Assembly: GCF_005889745.1 (NCBI RefSeq)
Contig: NZ_VCKZ01000001.1
Coordinates: 1 to 64,000 of the forward strand
Source: Actinomadura geliboluensis
GTDB taxonomy: Bacteria; Actinomycetota; Actinomycetes; Streptosporangiales; Streptosporangiaceae
Direction: 5' to 3'
DNA: 64,000 nt
Positions 7,780 to 18,092 of this stretch are shown one piece after another. Numbering within the stretch: the stretch's first letter is position 1; the number at the start of each line of letters is the position of its first letter. The position numbers and the translations under genes were made by a program. A model generated the notes under the pieces. That model did no database searches, had not been told where the DNA came from, and was given only the letters and a program-made list of their open reading frames with translations.

Positions 7780-8631
7780 ATGAAGCTCGCGACGTACCGC
7801 CTGCCGGACGGCGGAGTCCGCCACGGCGAGATCGTCGAAGGCGGCCGCGTCACCGACCTCGGCCCCGGCGACCTCTCGGCGCTGGTCGGCGGGCTCGGCT
7901 CGGTGCCGTCCGGCGGGACGGAGCACGCGCTGGACGAGGTGACGCTGCTCGCGCCGCTGCTGCGTCCCGGCAAGGTCCTCGCGGTGGCCGCGAACTACCA
8001 GGAGCACGTGACCGAGACGGGCGGGGACGCGCTCGACAAGTCGCGGATCTCGCCGCGGCTGTTCATCAAGCCCGGCACCGCCGTCAGCGGCCCGGGCGAG
8101 GACATCGCGCTGCCGTCGGTCAGCCCCAGCATCGACTGGGAGGCCGAGCTGGTCGCGGTGATCGGGCGCGGCGGCAAGGACATCCCGGTCGAGGACGCCC
8201 TCGGCCACGTCGGCGCCTACACGATCGGCAACGACGTGTCGGCCCGGAAGATGGACTACGGCCACGACCGCGACACCGAGGACTCCGCGGTCGCGTTCTT
8301 CGACTGGCTGAACGGCAAGTGGCTCGACGGGTTCGCCGCGCTCGGCCCGTACCTCGTCACCGCGGACGAGGTGCCCGACCCGCAGAAGCTCGAGGTGATC
8401 CTGGAGGTCAACGGGCGGGTCCGGCAGCACGGCGACACCGGTCAGATGATCTTCAGCGTCGCGGAGCTGGTGGCGTTCGCGTCCCGGCTGATGACGCTGG
8501 AGCCCGGCGACGTGCTGTACACCGGCACGCCGTCCGGGGTGGGGATGGCATCGGGGGAGTTCCTGTCCGCAGGCGACGAGATGACGGTCCGCGTGACCGG
8601 GCTCGGAAGCCTGGTGAACCGCGTCCGCTGA
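7780..8631 (+). CDS. fumarylacetoacetate hydrolase (FAH) family protein
   Basis: The 283-residue protein has the FAH fold signatures: KVLAVAANYQEH, the metal-binding region DWEAELVAVIGR, IGNDVSARK, GDVLYTGTPSGVG. The family includes 2,4-diketo-3-deoxy sugar-acid hydrolases, oxaloacetate decarboxylases and acylpyruvases, all using a divalent metal to split C-C bonds of diketo acids. In an operon with oxidoreductases and a PLP ammonia-lyase-like enzyme, hydrolysis of a diketo-deoxy sugar acid to pyruvate plus a short acid is the best guess. The phenylalanine/tyrosine pathway is not present here. Confidence 0.88.
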   Translation: MKLATYRLPDGGVRHGEIVEGGRVTDLGPGDLSALVGGLGSVPSGGTEHALDEVTLLAPLLRPGKVLAVAANYQEHVTETGGDALDKSRISPRLFIKPGTAVSGPGEDIALPSVSPSIDWEAELVAVIGRGGKDIPVEDALGHVGAYTIGNDVSARKMDYGHDRDTEDSAVAFFDWLNGKWLDGFAALGPYLVTADEVPDPQKLEVILEVNGRVRQHGDTGQMIFSVAELVAFASRLMTLEPGDVLYTGTPSGVGMASGEFLSAGDEMTVRVTGLGSLVNRVR

Positions 8632-8639
8632 GCGGACCA

Positions 8640-8663
8640 GTGGCCGGGCGGGTGCCCGGCCAC
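8640..8663. other. intercistronic hairpin
   Basis: GTGGCCGGGC-GGGT-GCCCGGCCAC, a perfect 10-bp stem between the FAH-family gene and the binding-protein gene. A smaller self-complementary stretch sits at the preceding stop codon. It may act as a partial terminator or as an RNA-processing/stability element that separates enzyme and transporter expression. Confidence 0.5.
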
Positions 8664-8682
8664 CGCCGAGAAGAGGCAGTCA

Positions 8683-10323
8683 ATGACCATTCGTTCCGGG
8701 AGAACGAGGGCCCGCGGCCCCGGGCGGCGAGCCGCCGCGGCCGCGCTGGGCGGCGTGCTCGCGGCGGGCGCGCTCGCCGCCTGCAGCTCCGACCCCACCC
8801 AGAAGTCCGCTGGCGGGGACGCGGGCGTCCTGAACATGTACCTGTACCAGAAGCCGAAGACGTTCAGCCCGCTCGCGCCCAACAACGGGCCCGACCAGCT
8901 CGTCATGTCGTTCATCTTCGACTCGCTGTACGGCTCGGACGGGTCCTACGGGCTGAAGCCGCACCTGGCCGCCGCCGCGCCCGAGGTGTCGGACGACGCC
9001 AAGACGATCACGGTGAAGCTGAAGCCGGGCCTGAAGTGGAGCGACGGCAAGCCGCTCACCGCCGAGGACGTGGTATTCACCTTCACCGTGCTCGCCGACC
9101 CGGAGACGGGCAGCGCGCAGGCGGGCAAGTTCGCCGCGGTGGCGGGCGCCAAGGAGCTCGCCGACGGCAAGGCCGACTCCCTCACGGGCGTGACCGCGCC
9201 CGACGCCGCCACCGTGAAGATCACCACGACGCGGCCGGCGGCGGGGCTGCCGGGGCTGATCGGCAACACCCCGATCCTGCCCCGGCACGTCCTCGGCGAG
9301 GGCCCGGCGAAGGGGCTCGGCGACAACGGCTTCTTCACCCGGCCGACCGTCGGCTCGGGGGCGTTCACGTTCGCCGACTACAAGACCGACCAGTACGTGG
9401 AGCTGAAGGCGAACCCGAACTTCCGCGAGCCGGTATCGGTCAAGAAGGTGTTCCTGAAGCCGGTCACCTCCGACGTGGCGACCGCGCAGCTGCGCACCGG
9501 CGAGATGGACCTCACCCAGGTCTCGCCGACCGACCTGCCGACCGTGAAGAAGATGGACGGCGTCAAGGTCGTGTCCGCCAAGAGCCCCGGCTTCACCCGG
9601 ATCGCCCTCAACCAGTCGCAGAAGCGGTTCAAGGACGCGCGCGTCCGGCAGGCGCTGCTCACCGCGATCGACCGCAAGGGACTGGTCGAGAAGGTGCTCG
9701 GCGGCGCCGGGACGGTCGTGAACTCCAGCTTCTACGGGGAGCTCGCGACGTCCGCGGCGAACGACTACGCCTACGACCCCGCGAAGGCCAAGAGCCTGCT
9801 CGCCGAGGCCGGCTGGGACGGGGCCAAGCCCGTCACGCTGTCGTGGATCCCCGGGCAGCGCGACCGCGACACCGCCGTGACGGTGATCCAGAGCCAGCTC
9901 AAGGCCGTCGGCGTGAACGTGGAGCTCAAGCAGGTGCAGGCGGACGAGCTGCTGTCGTCCTACGAGAAGAAGTCGTACGACATGGCGCTGTTCGGCGGCG
10001 GCAACTACGCGACCGAGCCGTCCACCGTCGCGACGATCGACGCCTGCGACCAGTCCTACCCGGCGGGCGGCAACGTCGCGCACTTCTGCGACCCGAAGCT
10101 CGACGAGCTGCTGTCCAAGGCCGACTCGGTCGCGGCGCCGGCGGAGCGCACGAGCCTGTTCCAGGAGGCCGCCAAGGTCGAGAACGCGCAGGTGCCGTAC
10201 CTGTGGCTCTACAACCCGGACGCGGTCTGGGCGTACCGGACCCGGCTGTCCGGCTTCGAGCCGACGGGTCTCCCGACGAACGAGGTCGGGACCTGGGACT
10301 TCGCGAACTGGAAGCTGAGCTGA
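8683..10323 (+). CDS. peptide/oligosaccharide ABC transporter substrate-binding lipoprotein (family 5)
   Basis: The 546-residue protein has a twin-Arg-rich N-region, hydrophobic segment and lipobox LAAC (Cys34), then the extracellular solute-binding family 5 (DppA/OppA/NikA) domain: LKPGLKWSDGKPLTAEDVVFTF split over about residues 105-127, and ALLTAIDRKGLV. Lipidated at Cys34, it would capture the ligand outside the membrane for the permeases and ATPases that follow. Family members bind peptides, nickel, glycosides and oligosaccharides, so the substrate is open; an N-acyl amino sugar derivative fits the island. An ATG with AGAGG upstream supports the start. Confidence 0.92.
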   Translation: MTIRSGRTRARGPGRRAAAAALGGVLAAGALAACSSDPTQKSAGGDAGVLNMYLYQKPKTFSPLAPNNGPDQLVMSFIFDSLYGSDGSYGLKPHLAAAAPEVSDDAKTITVKLKPGLKWSDGKPLTAEDVVFTFTVLADPETGSAQAGKFAAVAGAKELADGKADSLTGVTAPDAATVKITTTRPAAGLPGLIGNTPILPRHVLGEGPAKGLGDNGFFTRPTVGSGAFTFADYKTDQYVELKANPNFREPVSVKKVFLKPVTSDVATAQLRTGEMDLTQVSPTDLPTVKKMDGVKVVSAKSPGFTRIALNQSQKRFKDARVRQALLTAIDRKGLVEKVLGGAGTVVNSSFYGELATSAANDYAYDPAKAKSLLAEAGWDGAKPVTLSWIPGQRDRDTAVTVIQSQLKAVGVNVELKQVQADELLSSYEKKSYDMALFGGGNYATEPSTVATIDACDQSYPAGGNVAHFCDPKLDELLSKADSVAAPAERTSLFQEAAKVENAQVPYLWLYNPDAVWAYRTRLSGFEPTGLPTNEVGTWDFANWKLS

Positions 10324-10327
10324 TCCC

Positions 10328-10361
10328 GGCCGGGCCGGGGGCGGGCGCCCCCGGCCCGGCC
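10328..10361. other. 15-bp perfect hairpin after the binding-protein gene
   Basis: GGCCGGGCCGGGGGC-GGGC-GCCCCCGGCCCGGCC. Stable hairpins behind the binding-protein gene of ABC operons commonly raise its expression over the permease genes by stabilising the 3' end or by partial termination. It is followed by GGAAGGAGGTGAGGC and the GTG of the permease. Confidence 0.65.
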
Positions 10362-10385
10362 GCCGTGCAAGGAAGGAGGTGAGGC

Positions 10386-11345
10386 GTGGCGGCCTACGTC
10401 ATCCGGCGCCTGCTGGTGAACGCGTTCGTGTTCCTGCTGATCAGCGTCGGGATCTTCGTGCTGGTGCGGGTCGCGCCCGGCGACCCGGTGCGCATGATGG
10501 TCGACCCCGAGCAGATGCGCGGCGGCGGCCAGGCGTTCATCGAGGCCAAGCGGCACGAGCTGGGGCTCGACCGGTCGATCGTCGTCCAGTACGGGAACTG
10601 GCTGTCGGGGGCGCTGCACGGCGACTTCGGCTACTCCTACGTCGGGCACCGGCCCGTGTCGGCGGTGCTCGGCGAGCGGGTCGGCCCGACGCTGCAGCTG
10701 ATGGGCGCCGCCCTCGCGGTCGCGCTGGTGGTGTCGGTGGCGCTCGGCGTGGCCGCCGCGGTGCGCCGCAACACGTCCGTCGACTACGGCGCCACCGTCC
10801 TCGGCCTGGCCGCGGTCTCGGTGCCGCCGTTCTTCCTCGGCATCGTCGGGATCTACCTGTTCTCCCTGAAGTGGGGGGTGCTGCCGTCGGCGGGGATGAC
10901 CACGCCGGGCGGCGGCGGCCCCGCCGACCAACTCCGGCACCTGGTCCTGCCGGGGCTGATCCTGGCGTTCGTCACCGCCGGGCCGTTCACCCGCTACGTG
11001 CGCGGCGGCCTGGTGGACGAACTCGGCGCCGACTACGTCCGGACGGCCGAGGCCAAGGGCGCGTCGCGGGCCCGGGTCGTGCTGCGGCACGCGCTGCGCA
11101 ACTCGCTGATCCCGCTGATCACGGTGGTGATGTACCAGATCCCGCAGATGCTGGCGGGCGCGGTGGTGATCGAGCAGGTCTTCGCCTGGCCGGGCATGGG
11201 GCAGCTCGCGGTCAGCTCGATCGGCCAGCACGACTACCCGGTCATCGTCGGGTTCGCGTTGTACGTGGCGGTGCTGGTGCTGCTGTGCAACCTGATCGCG
11301 GACGTCCTGTACGCCGTCGTCGACCCGAGAGTGAGCCTGCGATGA
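10386..11345 (+). CDS. ABC transporter permease, DppB type
   Basis: The 319-residue inner-membrane protein starts at GTG 10386 behind GGAGGTGAGGC. It carries the family's N-terminal FVLVRVAPGDPVRMM, about six membrane segments, and the EAA-type cytoplasmic loop (YVRTAEAKGASRARVVLRHALRN) in two adjacent stretches around residues 220-245 that docks with the ATPases. The end overlaps the next permease by 4 bases. Confidence 0.93.
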   Translation: MAAYVIRRLLVNAFVFLLISVGIFVLVRVAPGDPVRMMVDPEQMRGGGQAFIEAKRHELGLDRSIVVQYGNWLSGALHGDFGYSYVGHRPVSAVLGERVGPTLQLMGAALAVALVVSVALGVAAAVRRNTSVDYGATVLGLAAVSVPPFFLGIVGIYLFSLKWGVLPSAGMTTPGGGGPADQLRHLVLPGLILAFVTAGPFTRYVRGGLVDELGADYVRTAEAKGASRARVVLRHALRNSLIPLITVVMYQIPQMLAGAVVIEQVFAWPGMGQLAVSSIGQHDYPVIVGFALYVAVLVLLCNLIADVLYAVVDPRVSLR

Positions 11346-12252
11346 CCACGGCGCAGAAGCGGACGAAGGTCCCCCTGGAGAAGAGGCCCGCGGCCGAGAA
11401 GGCCGCCGCGTCGGCGTCGCCCCGGGCGCGGGCGGTGCGGCGGTTCCGCCGCAACCGGCTCGCCGTCGCCGGGAGCGTCGTGCTCGGCGCGGTGGTGCTG
11501 GCGTCGCTGCTGGCGCCGTGGATCGCCGGGCACCCGAACGCGGTCGACCTGGACGCGGTGCGGCAGGGGCCGTCCGGCGCGCACTGGTTCGGCACCGACC
11601 CCTCCGGCCGCGACGTGTTCGCCCGCACCCTGCACGCGGGCCGGGTGTCGCTGCTGGTCGGGCTCGCCGCGGCGCTCGGCGCCGTCCTCGTCGGCACGCT
11701 GTTCGGCTCGGTCGCCGGGCTGTTCGGCGGCATCGTGGACAGCGTGATCATGCGGATCGCCGACATCGTGATGTCGTTCCCGACCGTGGTGGTCATCCTG
11801 GTGCTCGCCGGGATCGTCGGGCCGAGCGTGACCGTGCTGATCGTCGCGATCGGGCTGACGCAGTGGCCGGTCGCCGGCCGGGTGGTGCGCGGCGTGACGC
11901 TGTCGCTGCGCGACCGCGAGTACATCCAGGCCGCCGAGGCGTCCGGGGCGAACGCGTGGTGGCTGATCCGCAAGCACATCGTGCCCGCGGCGCTGGCGCC
12001 GGTGACGGTGACCGGCACCCTCGCCGTCGCGCAGGCGATCATGCTGGAGACGACCGCGTCCTTCCTCGGGCTCGGCGTCCGGCCGCCCCAGGCGAGCTGG
12101 GGGAACATGCTGAACGACGCGCAGAACCTGACGCTGATCCAGACGATGCCGTGGCTGTGGATCCCGCCGGGCATCGCGATCGCGGTGACGGTGCTCGCCG
12201 TCAACTTCGTCGGGGACGGCCTCCGCGACGCCGTCACGCCGGGAGGACGCAC

Positions 12253-12256
<4 letters not shown>
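11342..12256 (+). CDS. ABC transporter permease, DppC type
   Basis: The 304-residue partner of the DppB-type permease has a basic N-terminal tail, the OppC_N start (RRFRRNRLAVAGSVVLGAVV), then GTDPSGRDVFAR, five further membrane segments and the EAA loop YIQAAEASGANAWWLIRKH. ATG 11342 overlaps the upstream stop, and its own stop overlaps the next ATG (ATGA), so translation is coupled through the operon. Confidence 0.93.
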
Positions 12257-13261
<1,005 letters not shown>

Positions 13262-13275
<14 letters not shown>

Positions 13276-14296
13276 CGCGGCGCGGCCGGACCGGGCGCGG
13301 CCGGACGAGGTCCTCGCCGTCACCGGCCTCGCCAAGCACTTCCCCGTCCGGTCGGGGCCGCTGCGCCTGCGGACCGGCAGCGTCCACGCGGTCGACGGCG
13401 TCGACTTCTCGCTGCGGGCGGGGCGGACACTGGGCCTGGTCGGCGAGTCCGGCTGCGGCAAGACGACCGCGGGGCGGATGGTGGTGCGCCTCCTGGAGCC
13501 CACCGCCGGGCGGATCGTCGTGGCCGGGCGGGACGTCACCCGCGTGCGCGGCGCCGAGCTGCGCGCGCTGCGCCGCGACCTGCAGCTGGTGTTCCAGGAC
13601 CCGTACGCGTCGCTGTCGCCGCGGATGACCGTCCACGACATCATCGCCGAGCCGCTGCGCGTGCAGGGCCGCTACGACGACGGCGGCCCCGAGCGCGTCG
13701 CCGAGCTGCTCGACATGGTGCGGCTCGCGCCCGCGCACGCCCGCCGGTACGCGCACGAGTTCTCCGGCGGGCAGCGGCAGCGCATCGGCATCGCCCGCGC
13801 GCTCGCCCTCGGCCCGAAGGTCCTCGTGCTGGACGAGCCGGTCAGCGCGCTGGACGTGTCGATCCAGGCGCAGGTCGTCAACACGCTCCGGGAGCTGCAG
13901 CGCGAACTCGGGGTGGCGTACCTGTTCATCTCGCACGACCTGTCGGTGGTGCGGCACGTCTCGCACGAGATCGCGGTGATGTACCTCGGGACGATCGTGG
14001 AGCGCGGCACCCGGGACGAGATCTTCCGGAGCCCGGCGCACCCGTACACGCAGGCGCTGCTGTCGGCCGTGCCGCGCACGCGGCCCGGCGCCCGCGCGGG
14101 CCGGGAGCGGATCATGCTCACCGGGGACGTGCCGAGCCCGATCGACCCGCCCTCCGGCTGCCGGTTCCGGACCCGCTGCTGGAAGGCGCAGGACGTCTGC
14201 GCCACCGAGACCCCCGCGCTCACCGACCGCGACGGCGTCGGCCACCCGGCCGCCTGCCATTTCGCCGAGCCCGCCGACGTGCTGGCCACCGCCTGA
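13262..14296 (+). CDS. ABC transporter ATP-binding protein, DppF/OppF type
   Basis: A 344-residue second ATPase of the importer: Walker [22 protein letters not shown], signature FSGGQRQR, Walker [13 protein letters not shown]-loop SHDLSVV and the Cys-bearing C-terminal extension [14 protein letters not shown]. It closes the five-gene transporter set, and RidA starts 15 bases after its stop. Confidence 0.94.
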
Positions 14297-14311
14297 CCTC
14301 AAGGAGCGAAA

Positions 14312-14779
14312 GTGCACGACGCAGACCAGCGACTGGCCGCCTCCGCCCTGGAGCCGGGGCCCGCGGGCGAACGGCCGTCCGTCGCCGCCGCGCGCCGTTC
14401 CGGTGCCGTCCTGATCGCCTCCGGCCAGGTCGCCGCCCGGGACGGGAAGCTGATCGCCGAGGGCCGCGTCGGCGAGGACGTGTCGCTCGATGTGGCCCGC
14501 GCCTGCGCGCGGCAGTGCGCCCGCAACGTCCTCACCGCCGTCCGGGACGAGCTGTCCGGGCTCGGCGCCGTGGAGCACGTCGAGGCCGTGTCGGTGTGGG
14601 TGGCGTCCGCGCCCGGGTTCACCGACCAGCACCTGGTCGCGGACGCGGCGACGGCCCTGTTCACCGAGGTGTTCGGCGACGACGCCGGACGGCACGCGCG
14701 GGTCGCGCTCGGCGTCGCCGCGCTGCCGACCGGCAGCCCGGTCGAGGTGCAGGCCACGTTCCGGCTGCGCACGCCATGA
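14312..14779 (+). CDS. RidA/YjgF family protein (island 1)
   Basis: The 155-residue Rid superfamily protein (SGQVAARDGKLIAEGRVGED, SVWVASAPGF, VEVQATF at the C-terminus). RidA deaminates reactive enamine/imine products released by PLP-dependent dehydratases. Its place next to a fold-III PLP enzyme fits that. It is longer than classical RidA (about 128) and lacks the clear RTTVG-type arginine motif found in the island 2 copy, so it may belong to another Rid subfamily. GTG 14312 follows AAGGAG; the stop overlaps the next ATG. Confidence 0.85.
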   Translation: MHDADQRLAASALEPGPAGERPSVAAARRSGAVLIASGQVAARDGKLIAEGRVGEDVSLDVARACARQCARNVLTAVRDELSGLGAVEHVEAVSVWVASAPGFTDQHLVADAATALFTEVFGDDAGRHARVALGVAALPTGSPVEVQATFRLRTP

Positions 14780-16320
14780 CGGAACTGCTCATCACCGGCG
14801 GGACGCTCGTCGACGGCACCGGGGCGGCGCCGCGCCGCGCCGACGTCGCCGTCGAGGGCGGCCGGGTCGAGGCGATCGGCGACCTGGCGGGACGCCCGGC
14901 CGCGCGGACGATCGACGCGTCCGGGCAGGTCGTGGCGCCCGGGTTCGTGGACGTCCACACCCACTCCGACCTGACACTGCTGTCGAACCCGGAGGCGCAC
15001 AGCGCCGTGCGGCAGGGCGTCACGACCGTCGTGGTCGGCAACTGCGGCCTCGGAGTCACCCCTGTCGCCGCCGACCCGGACGCCCTGCGCCAGGCCGCCG
15101 GATACCTGGACCTCGACCCGTCCGTCCGCTGGAACTGGACCGACCTGCCCGGCTACCTCGCCGCGCTCGACGCCGCGCGCCCGTCGGTGAACGTGGCCGC
15201 GCTCGTCGCGCACACGCCGCTGCGCGCGGCGGCCGTCGGGTTCGGCGACCGGCCCGCCGACGCGGCCGCGCTCGACCGGATGCGGGGCCTGCTCGGCGAC
15301 GCGCTCGCTGCGGGCGCCGCCGGCGTCTCCACCGGCCTGGTCTACGCGCCCGTCTGCTACGCCCGCGAGGACGAGCTTGAGGCGCTCGGCCGCACCGCCG
15401 CCGCGCACGGCAGGCTGTTCTCCTGGCACGTCCGCGACTACGCCGACGGGCTGCTCGACTCGGTCCGGCAGGCGCTGCGGGTCGCGGCGGCGACCGGCTG
15501 CCGCACCCAGATCTCGCACCTGGTCGCGGTCGGGCGGCGCAACCACGGCTCGGTCGCGCGGGCGCTGGAACTGATCGACGCCGCGCGGGACGCCGGCCTG
15601 GACGTCGCCTTCGACATCTACCCCTACCTGGCCGGGAACGCGCCGCTGTCGCAGCTGCTGCCCGCGTGGGCGCAGGAGGGCGGCGAGGGGCCGATGCGGG
15701 CCCGGCTCACCGAGCCCGGCGTCCGCGCCCGCGTCCGGGACGAGTGGCGCGGCATGCCGAACGCGTGGGACGACATCGCCGTCGGCGGGCGCGCCCTGCC
15801 CGATCTCGCCGCCGACGCGGGCGCCGACCCGCCGGAGATCGCCCTCGACCTCGTCGCCGAGCACGGCAACGGCGTGCAGATGGTGGCGGGCGGGCGCAGC
15901 GAACGCGACCTCGCGGACGCGCTCACGCATCCCGCCGCCGTCATCGGCTCCGACGGCCAGGCCCTCGACCCGGACGGGCCGACCGGGCGGGGCACGCCGC
16001 ACCCCCGATCGTTCGGCTGCTTCCCGCGGCTGTTCGCCGAGTACGTCCGGACGGGCCGGATCGGGCTCGCCGAAGCCGTCCGGAAATGCACGTCCGCGGC
16101 CGCCGAGCGGGCCGGGCTCGCGGGGCGCGGGGTGCTGCGCGGCGGGGCCGCCGCCGACATCGTCGTTTTCGACCCCGCCCGCATCGCCGATCGGGCTACG
16201 TTCGCAGCACCACAGCGGTATCCGGAGGGGATCTCCGCGGTCGTCGTCGGCGGCCGGACCGTGGTCGAGGACGGCGCGCACGGCGGCGCCCGGCCCGGCG
16301 AGATCCTCCGTATCCCCTGA
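14776..16320 (+). CDS. N-acyl-D-amino-acid deacylase family amidohydrolase (island 1)
   Basis: A 514-residue D-aminoacylase-type enzyme: N-terminal beta-sandwich strand, metal motif HTHSD (61-65), the metal-bridging cysteine in VGNCG (Cys90), ISHL, DIYPY, and the catalytic aspartate in IGSDGQ followed by TPHPRSFGCFPR. It removes N-acyl groups from N-acyl-D-amino acids or, by context, N-acyl amino-aldonates. It is translationally coupled to RidA by ATGA. The island 2 paralogue differs at the cysteine, suggesting a different acyl or sugar substrate. Confidence 0.92.
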   Translation: MTELLITGGTLVDGTGAAPRRADVAVEGGRVEAIGDLAGRPAARTIDASGQVVAPGFVDVHTHSDLTLLSNPEAHSAVRQGVTTVVVGNCGLGVTPVAADPDALRQAAGYLDLDPSVRWNWTDLPGYLAALDAARPSVNVAALVAHTPLRAAAVGFGDRPADAAALDRMRGLLGDALAAGAAGVSTGLVYAPVCYAREDELEALGRTAAAHGRLFSWHVRDYADGLLDSVRQALRVAAATGCRTQISHLVAVGRRNHGSVARALELIDAARDAGLDVAFDIYPYLAGNAPLSQLLPAWAQEGGEGPMRARLTEPGVRARVRDEWRGMPNAWDDIAVGGRALPDLAADAGADPPEIALDLVAEHGNGVQMVAGGRSERDLADALTHPAAVIGSDGQALDPDGPTGRGTPHPRSFGCFPRLFAEYVRTGRIGLAEAVRKCTSAAAERAGLAGRGVLRGGAAADIVVFDPARIADRATFAAPQRYPEGISAVVVGGRTVVEDGAHGGARPGEILRIP

Positions 16321-16368
16321 ACGCGGATCTTCCGCAGCGCGCATTCCCTGAACGGAGACGAGGCACCG

Positions 16369-17268
16369 ATGGACCAAGGCAGAGGGACGGCATCCGGGAC
16401 GCGTCCCGCGGCCCGCCGCCGCAACGTGGACGACGACCGGCCCGCGGCGGCCAACTACCACGCCAACGCGCTCGCCCGCGGCCTGGCGCTGCTGGAGCGG
16501 CTCGCCGCGCGCGGCGGCACGCTGACCCTGAACGACTTCTCGACGGGCACCGGCCTGCCGAAGAGCACGCTCGTCCGGCTCCTCGCCGTCCTGGAGGAGA
16601 TGGGGTACGTGGTCCGCGCCGACGAGCGCCCCGCCTACCGGCTCGGCCACAAGACCCTCACCCTGTCCACCGCGTACCTGAACGGGCTGGACCTGTCCCA
16701 GGTCGCGGGCGGGCACCTGGCGAAGGTCGCCGAGGCGACCGGGCAGACCGCCAACCTCGGCGTGCTGGACGGGCGCGAGGTCCTGCACGTGTGCGTCCGC
16801 GAACCCGACCGGCCGATCCGCTTCCACACCACGCCCGGCACGCGGGACGCCGCGTACTGCACCGGGCTCGGCAAGATGCTGCTCGCCGGGCTCGACCCGG
16901 CCGTCCTCGCCCCGCACCTGCCGCCCGAGCCGTTCCCCGCCCGCACCGAGCACACGCTGACGACCGTCGCCGCGCTGACCGAGGACCTGCGGGGCGCCGC
17001 CGAGCGCGGCCACGCGCTGGACGACAACGAGGGCAGCGTCGGCCTGCGCTGCGTCGCCGTGCCGGTCGAGGTGGACGGCGCCTGCGTCGCCGCGCTCAGC
17101 GTGTCGGGGCCGTCCGCCGAGTTCGACGGCGACCGCCGCGGCCGCTATCTGGACCTGCTGCGCGCCGCCGCGGCCGGCCTCGCGGCCGACGCCGACGTCG
17201 TCGCCGCCCTGGAGTTCCTGCGCTCGTCCCTGCGCTCCGACGTACCCCGTCCCCGGGAGGATTCTTGA
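16369..17268 (+). CDS. IclR family transcriptional regulator (island 1)
   Basis: A 299-residue regulator: after a 35-residue basic extension, a winged helix at about 40-95 (TLNDFSTGTGLPKSTLVRLL) and a GAF-like effector domain (AYCTGLGKMLLAGL, HALDDNEGSVGLRCVAVPV). It sits inside the operon it probably controls. Three copies of a TGGAA-N5-TTCC(A/G) palindrome at the island's promoters resemble the E. coli IclR box and are its likely targets. The effector would be the pathway substrate or a keto-acid intermediate (inference). Confidence 0.92.
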   Translation: MDQGRGTASGTRPAARRRNVDDDRPAAANYHANALARGLALLERLAARGGTLTLNDFSTGTGLPKSTLVRLLAVLEEMGYVVRADERPAYRLGHKTLTLSTAYLNGLDLSQVAGGHLAKVAEATGQTANLGVLDGREVLHVCVREPDRPIRFHTTPGTRDAAYCTGLGKMLLAGLDPAVLAPHLPPEPFPARTEHTLTTVAALTEDLRGAAERGHALDDNEGSVGLRCVAVPVEVDGACVAALSVSGPSAEFDGDRRGRYLDLLRAAAAGLAADADVVAALEFLRSSLRSDVPRPREDS

Positions 17269-18092
17269 TCGACTTCCACACCCACTGCCAGCGGCCCGAG
17301 CACTGGGGCCACGAGTGGGACGACCACTGGAAGCCCGTCTACGGGCGCGGCGCCCACGAGTTCACCGCCGCCGACTACGACCGCGCCATGGCGGACGTGA
17401 CGGCCGCGTGCGTGTTCGGGATCCGCGCCACCGCCGCCGGGGTCCTCACGCCGAACGCCCACACCGAGGCGTTCTGCGCGGAGACCGCCACCGAGACGAT
17501 CGGCTTCATGGCGCTCGACCCCACCGACCCCGACGTCCTCGACCAGCTCGCCGACGGCGTCGCGCGCGGCCTGCGCGGCATCAAGCTGTACCCGGTGCTG
17601 GCGCTGTTCGACCCGCGCGACACCCGCCACGACCCGTTCTACCGGGCCGCGGCCGACGCGGGGCTCGTCGTCCTGTGGCACATGGGCGCCACCCCGAGCC
17701 CGGCCGGGGACCTGTCGGTCAGCAATCCGCTGGTCGTGGACGACGTCGCCCGCCGGCACCCCGACCTGGTGCAGATCATCGCGCACCTCGGGCACCCGTG
17801 GCAGCGCGAGACGATCGTGACGCTGCGCAAGAACCGCCGCGTGTACTCCGACGTGTCGGCGTCCTGGGCCCGGCCGATGGACGGCTACCTCGCGCTGGCC
17901 CGCGCGCAGGAGTGGGACGTGGTCGACAAGCTCGTCTTCGGCTCCGACTTCCCGCTCTGGACGCCCGCCGAGGCCGTCGCCGGGCTGCGCGAGATGGTCG
18001 GGCGGCGCCCGTCCGGCTTCCCCGAGATCAAGAAGGAGACCGTCGAGTGGCTGCTGGACGGCGACCCGCGACCGCAGATGGGCCTCGCATGA
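17265..18092 (+). CDS. amidohydrolase-2 family TIM-barrel hydrolase, lactonase-like
   Basis: The 275-residue protein starts at TTG 17265 (GGGAGG 6 bases upstream, overlapping the IclR stop). It has the metal motif DFHTHC at residues 3-8, GIKLYPVL, HMGATPS, AHLGHPW and the C-terminal FGSDFPLW with the catalytic aspartate. Amidohydrolase-2 members include sugar-lactone lactonases and decarboxylases. Between sugar oxidoreductases and a deacylase, a lactonase role is the most economical. Substrate unproven. Confidence 0.87.
   Translation: MIDFHTHCQRPEHWGHEWDDHWKPVYGRGAHEFTAADYDRAMADVTAACVFGIRATAAGVLTPNAHTEAFCAETATETIGFMALDPTDPDVLDQLADGVARGLRGIKLYPVLALFDPRDTRHDPFYRAAADAGLVVLWHMGATPSPAGDLSVSNPLVVDDVARRHPDLVQIIAHLGHPWQRETIVTLRKNRRVYSDVSASWARPMDGYLALARAQEWDVVDKLVFGSDFPLWTPAEAVAGLREMVGRRPSGFPEIKKETVEWLLDGDPRPQMGLA

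Noticed and set aside
7780-8631. Fumarylacetoacetase of tyrosine degradation
   Set aside because: No homogentisate or maleylacetoacetate genes nearby; the length and motifs fit the wider FAH family of diketo-acid hydrolases.
7026-10382. Very long plus-strand open frame (1118 codons) across three genes
   Set aside because: It is an out-of-frame shadow of the second oxidoreductase, FAH-family and binding-protein genes, rich in Arg/Gly/Pro, with no motif. Long spurious frames are normal at this GC content.
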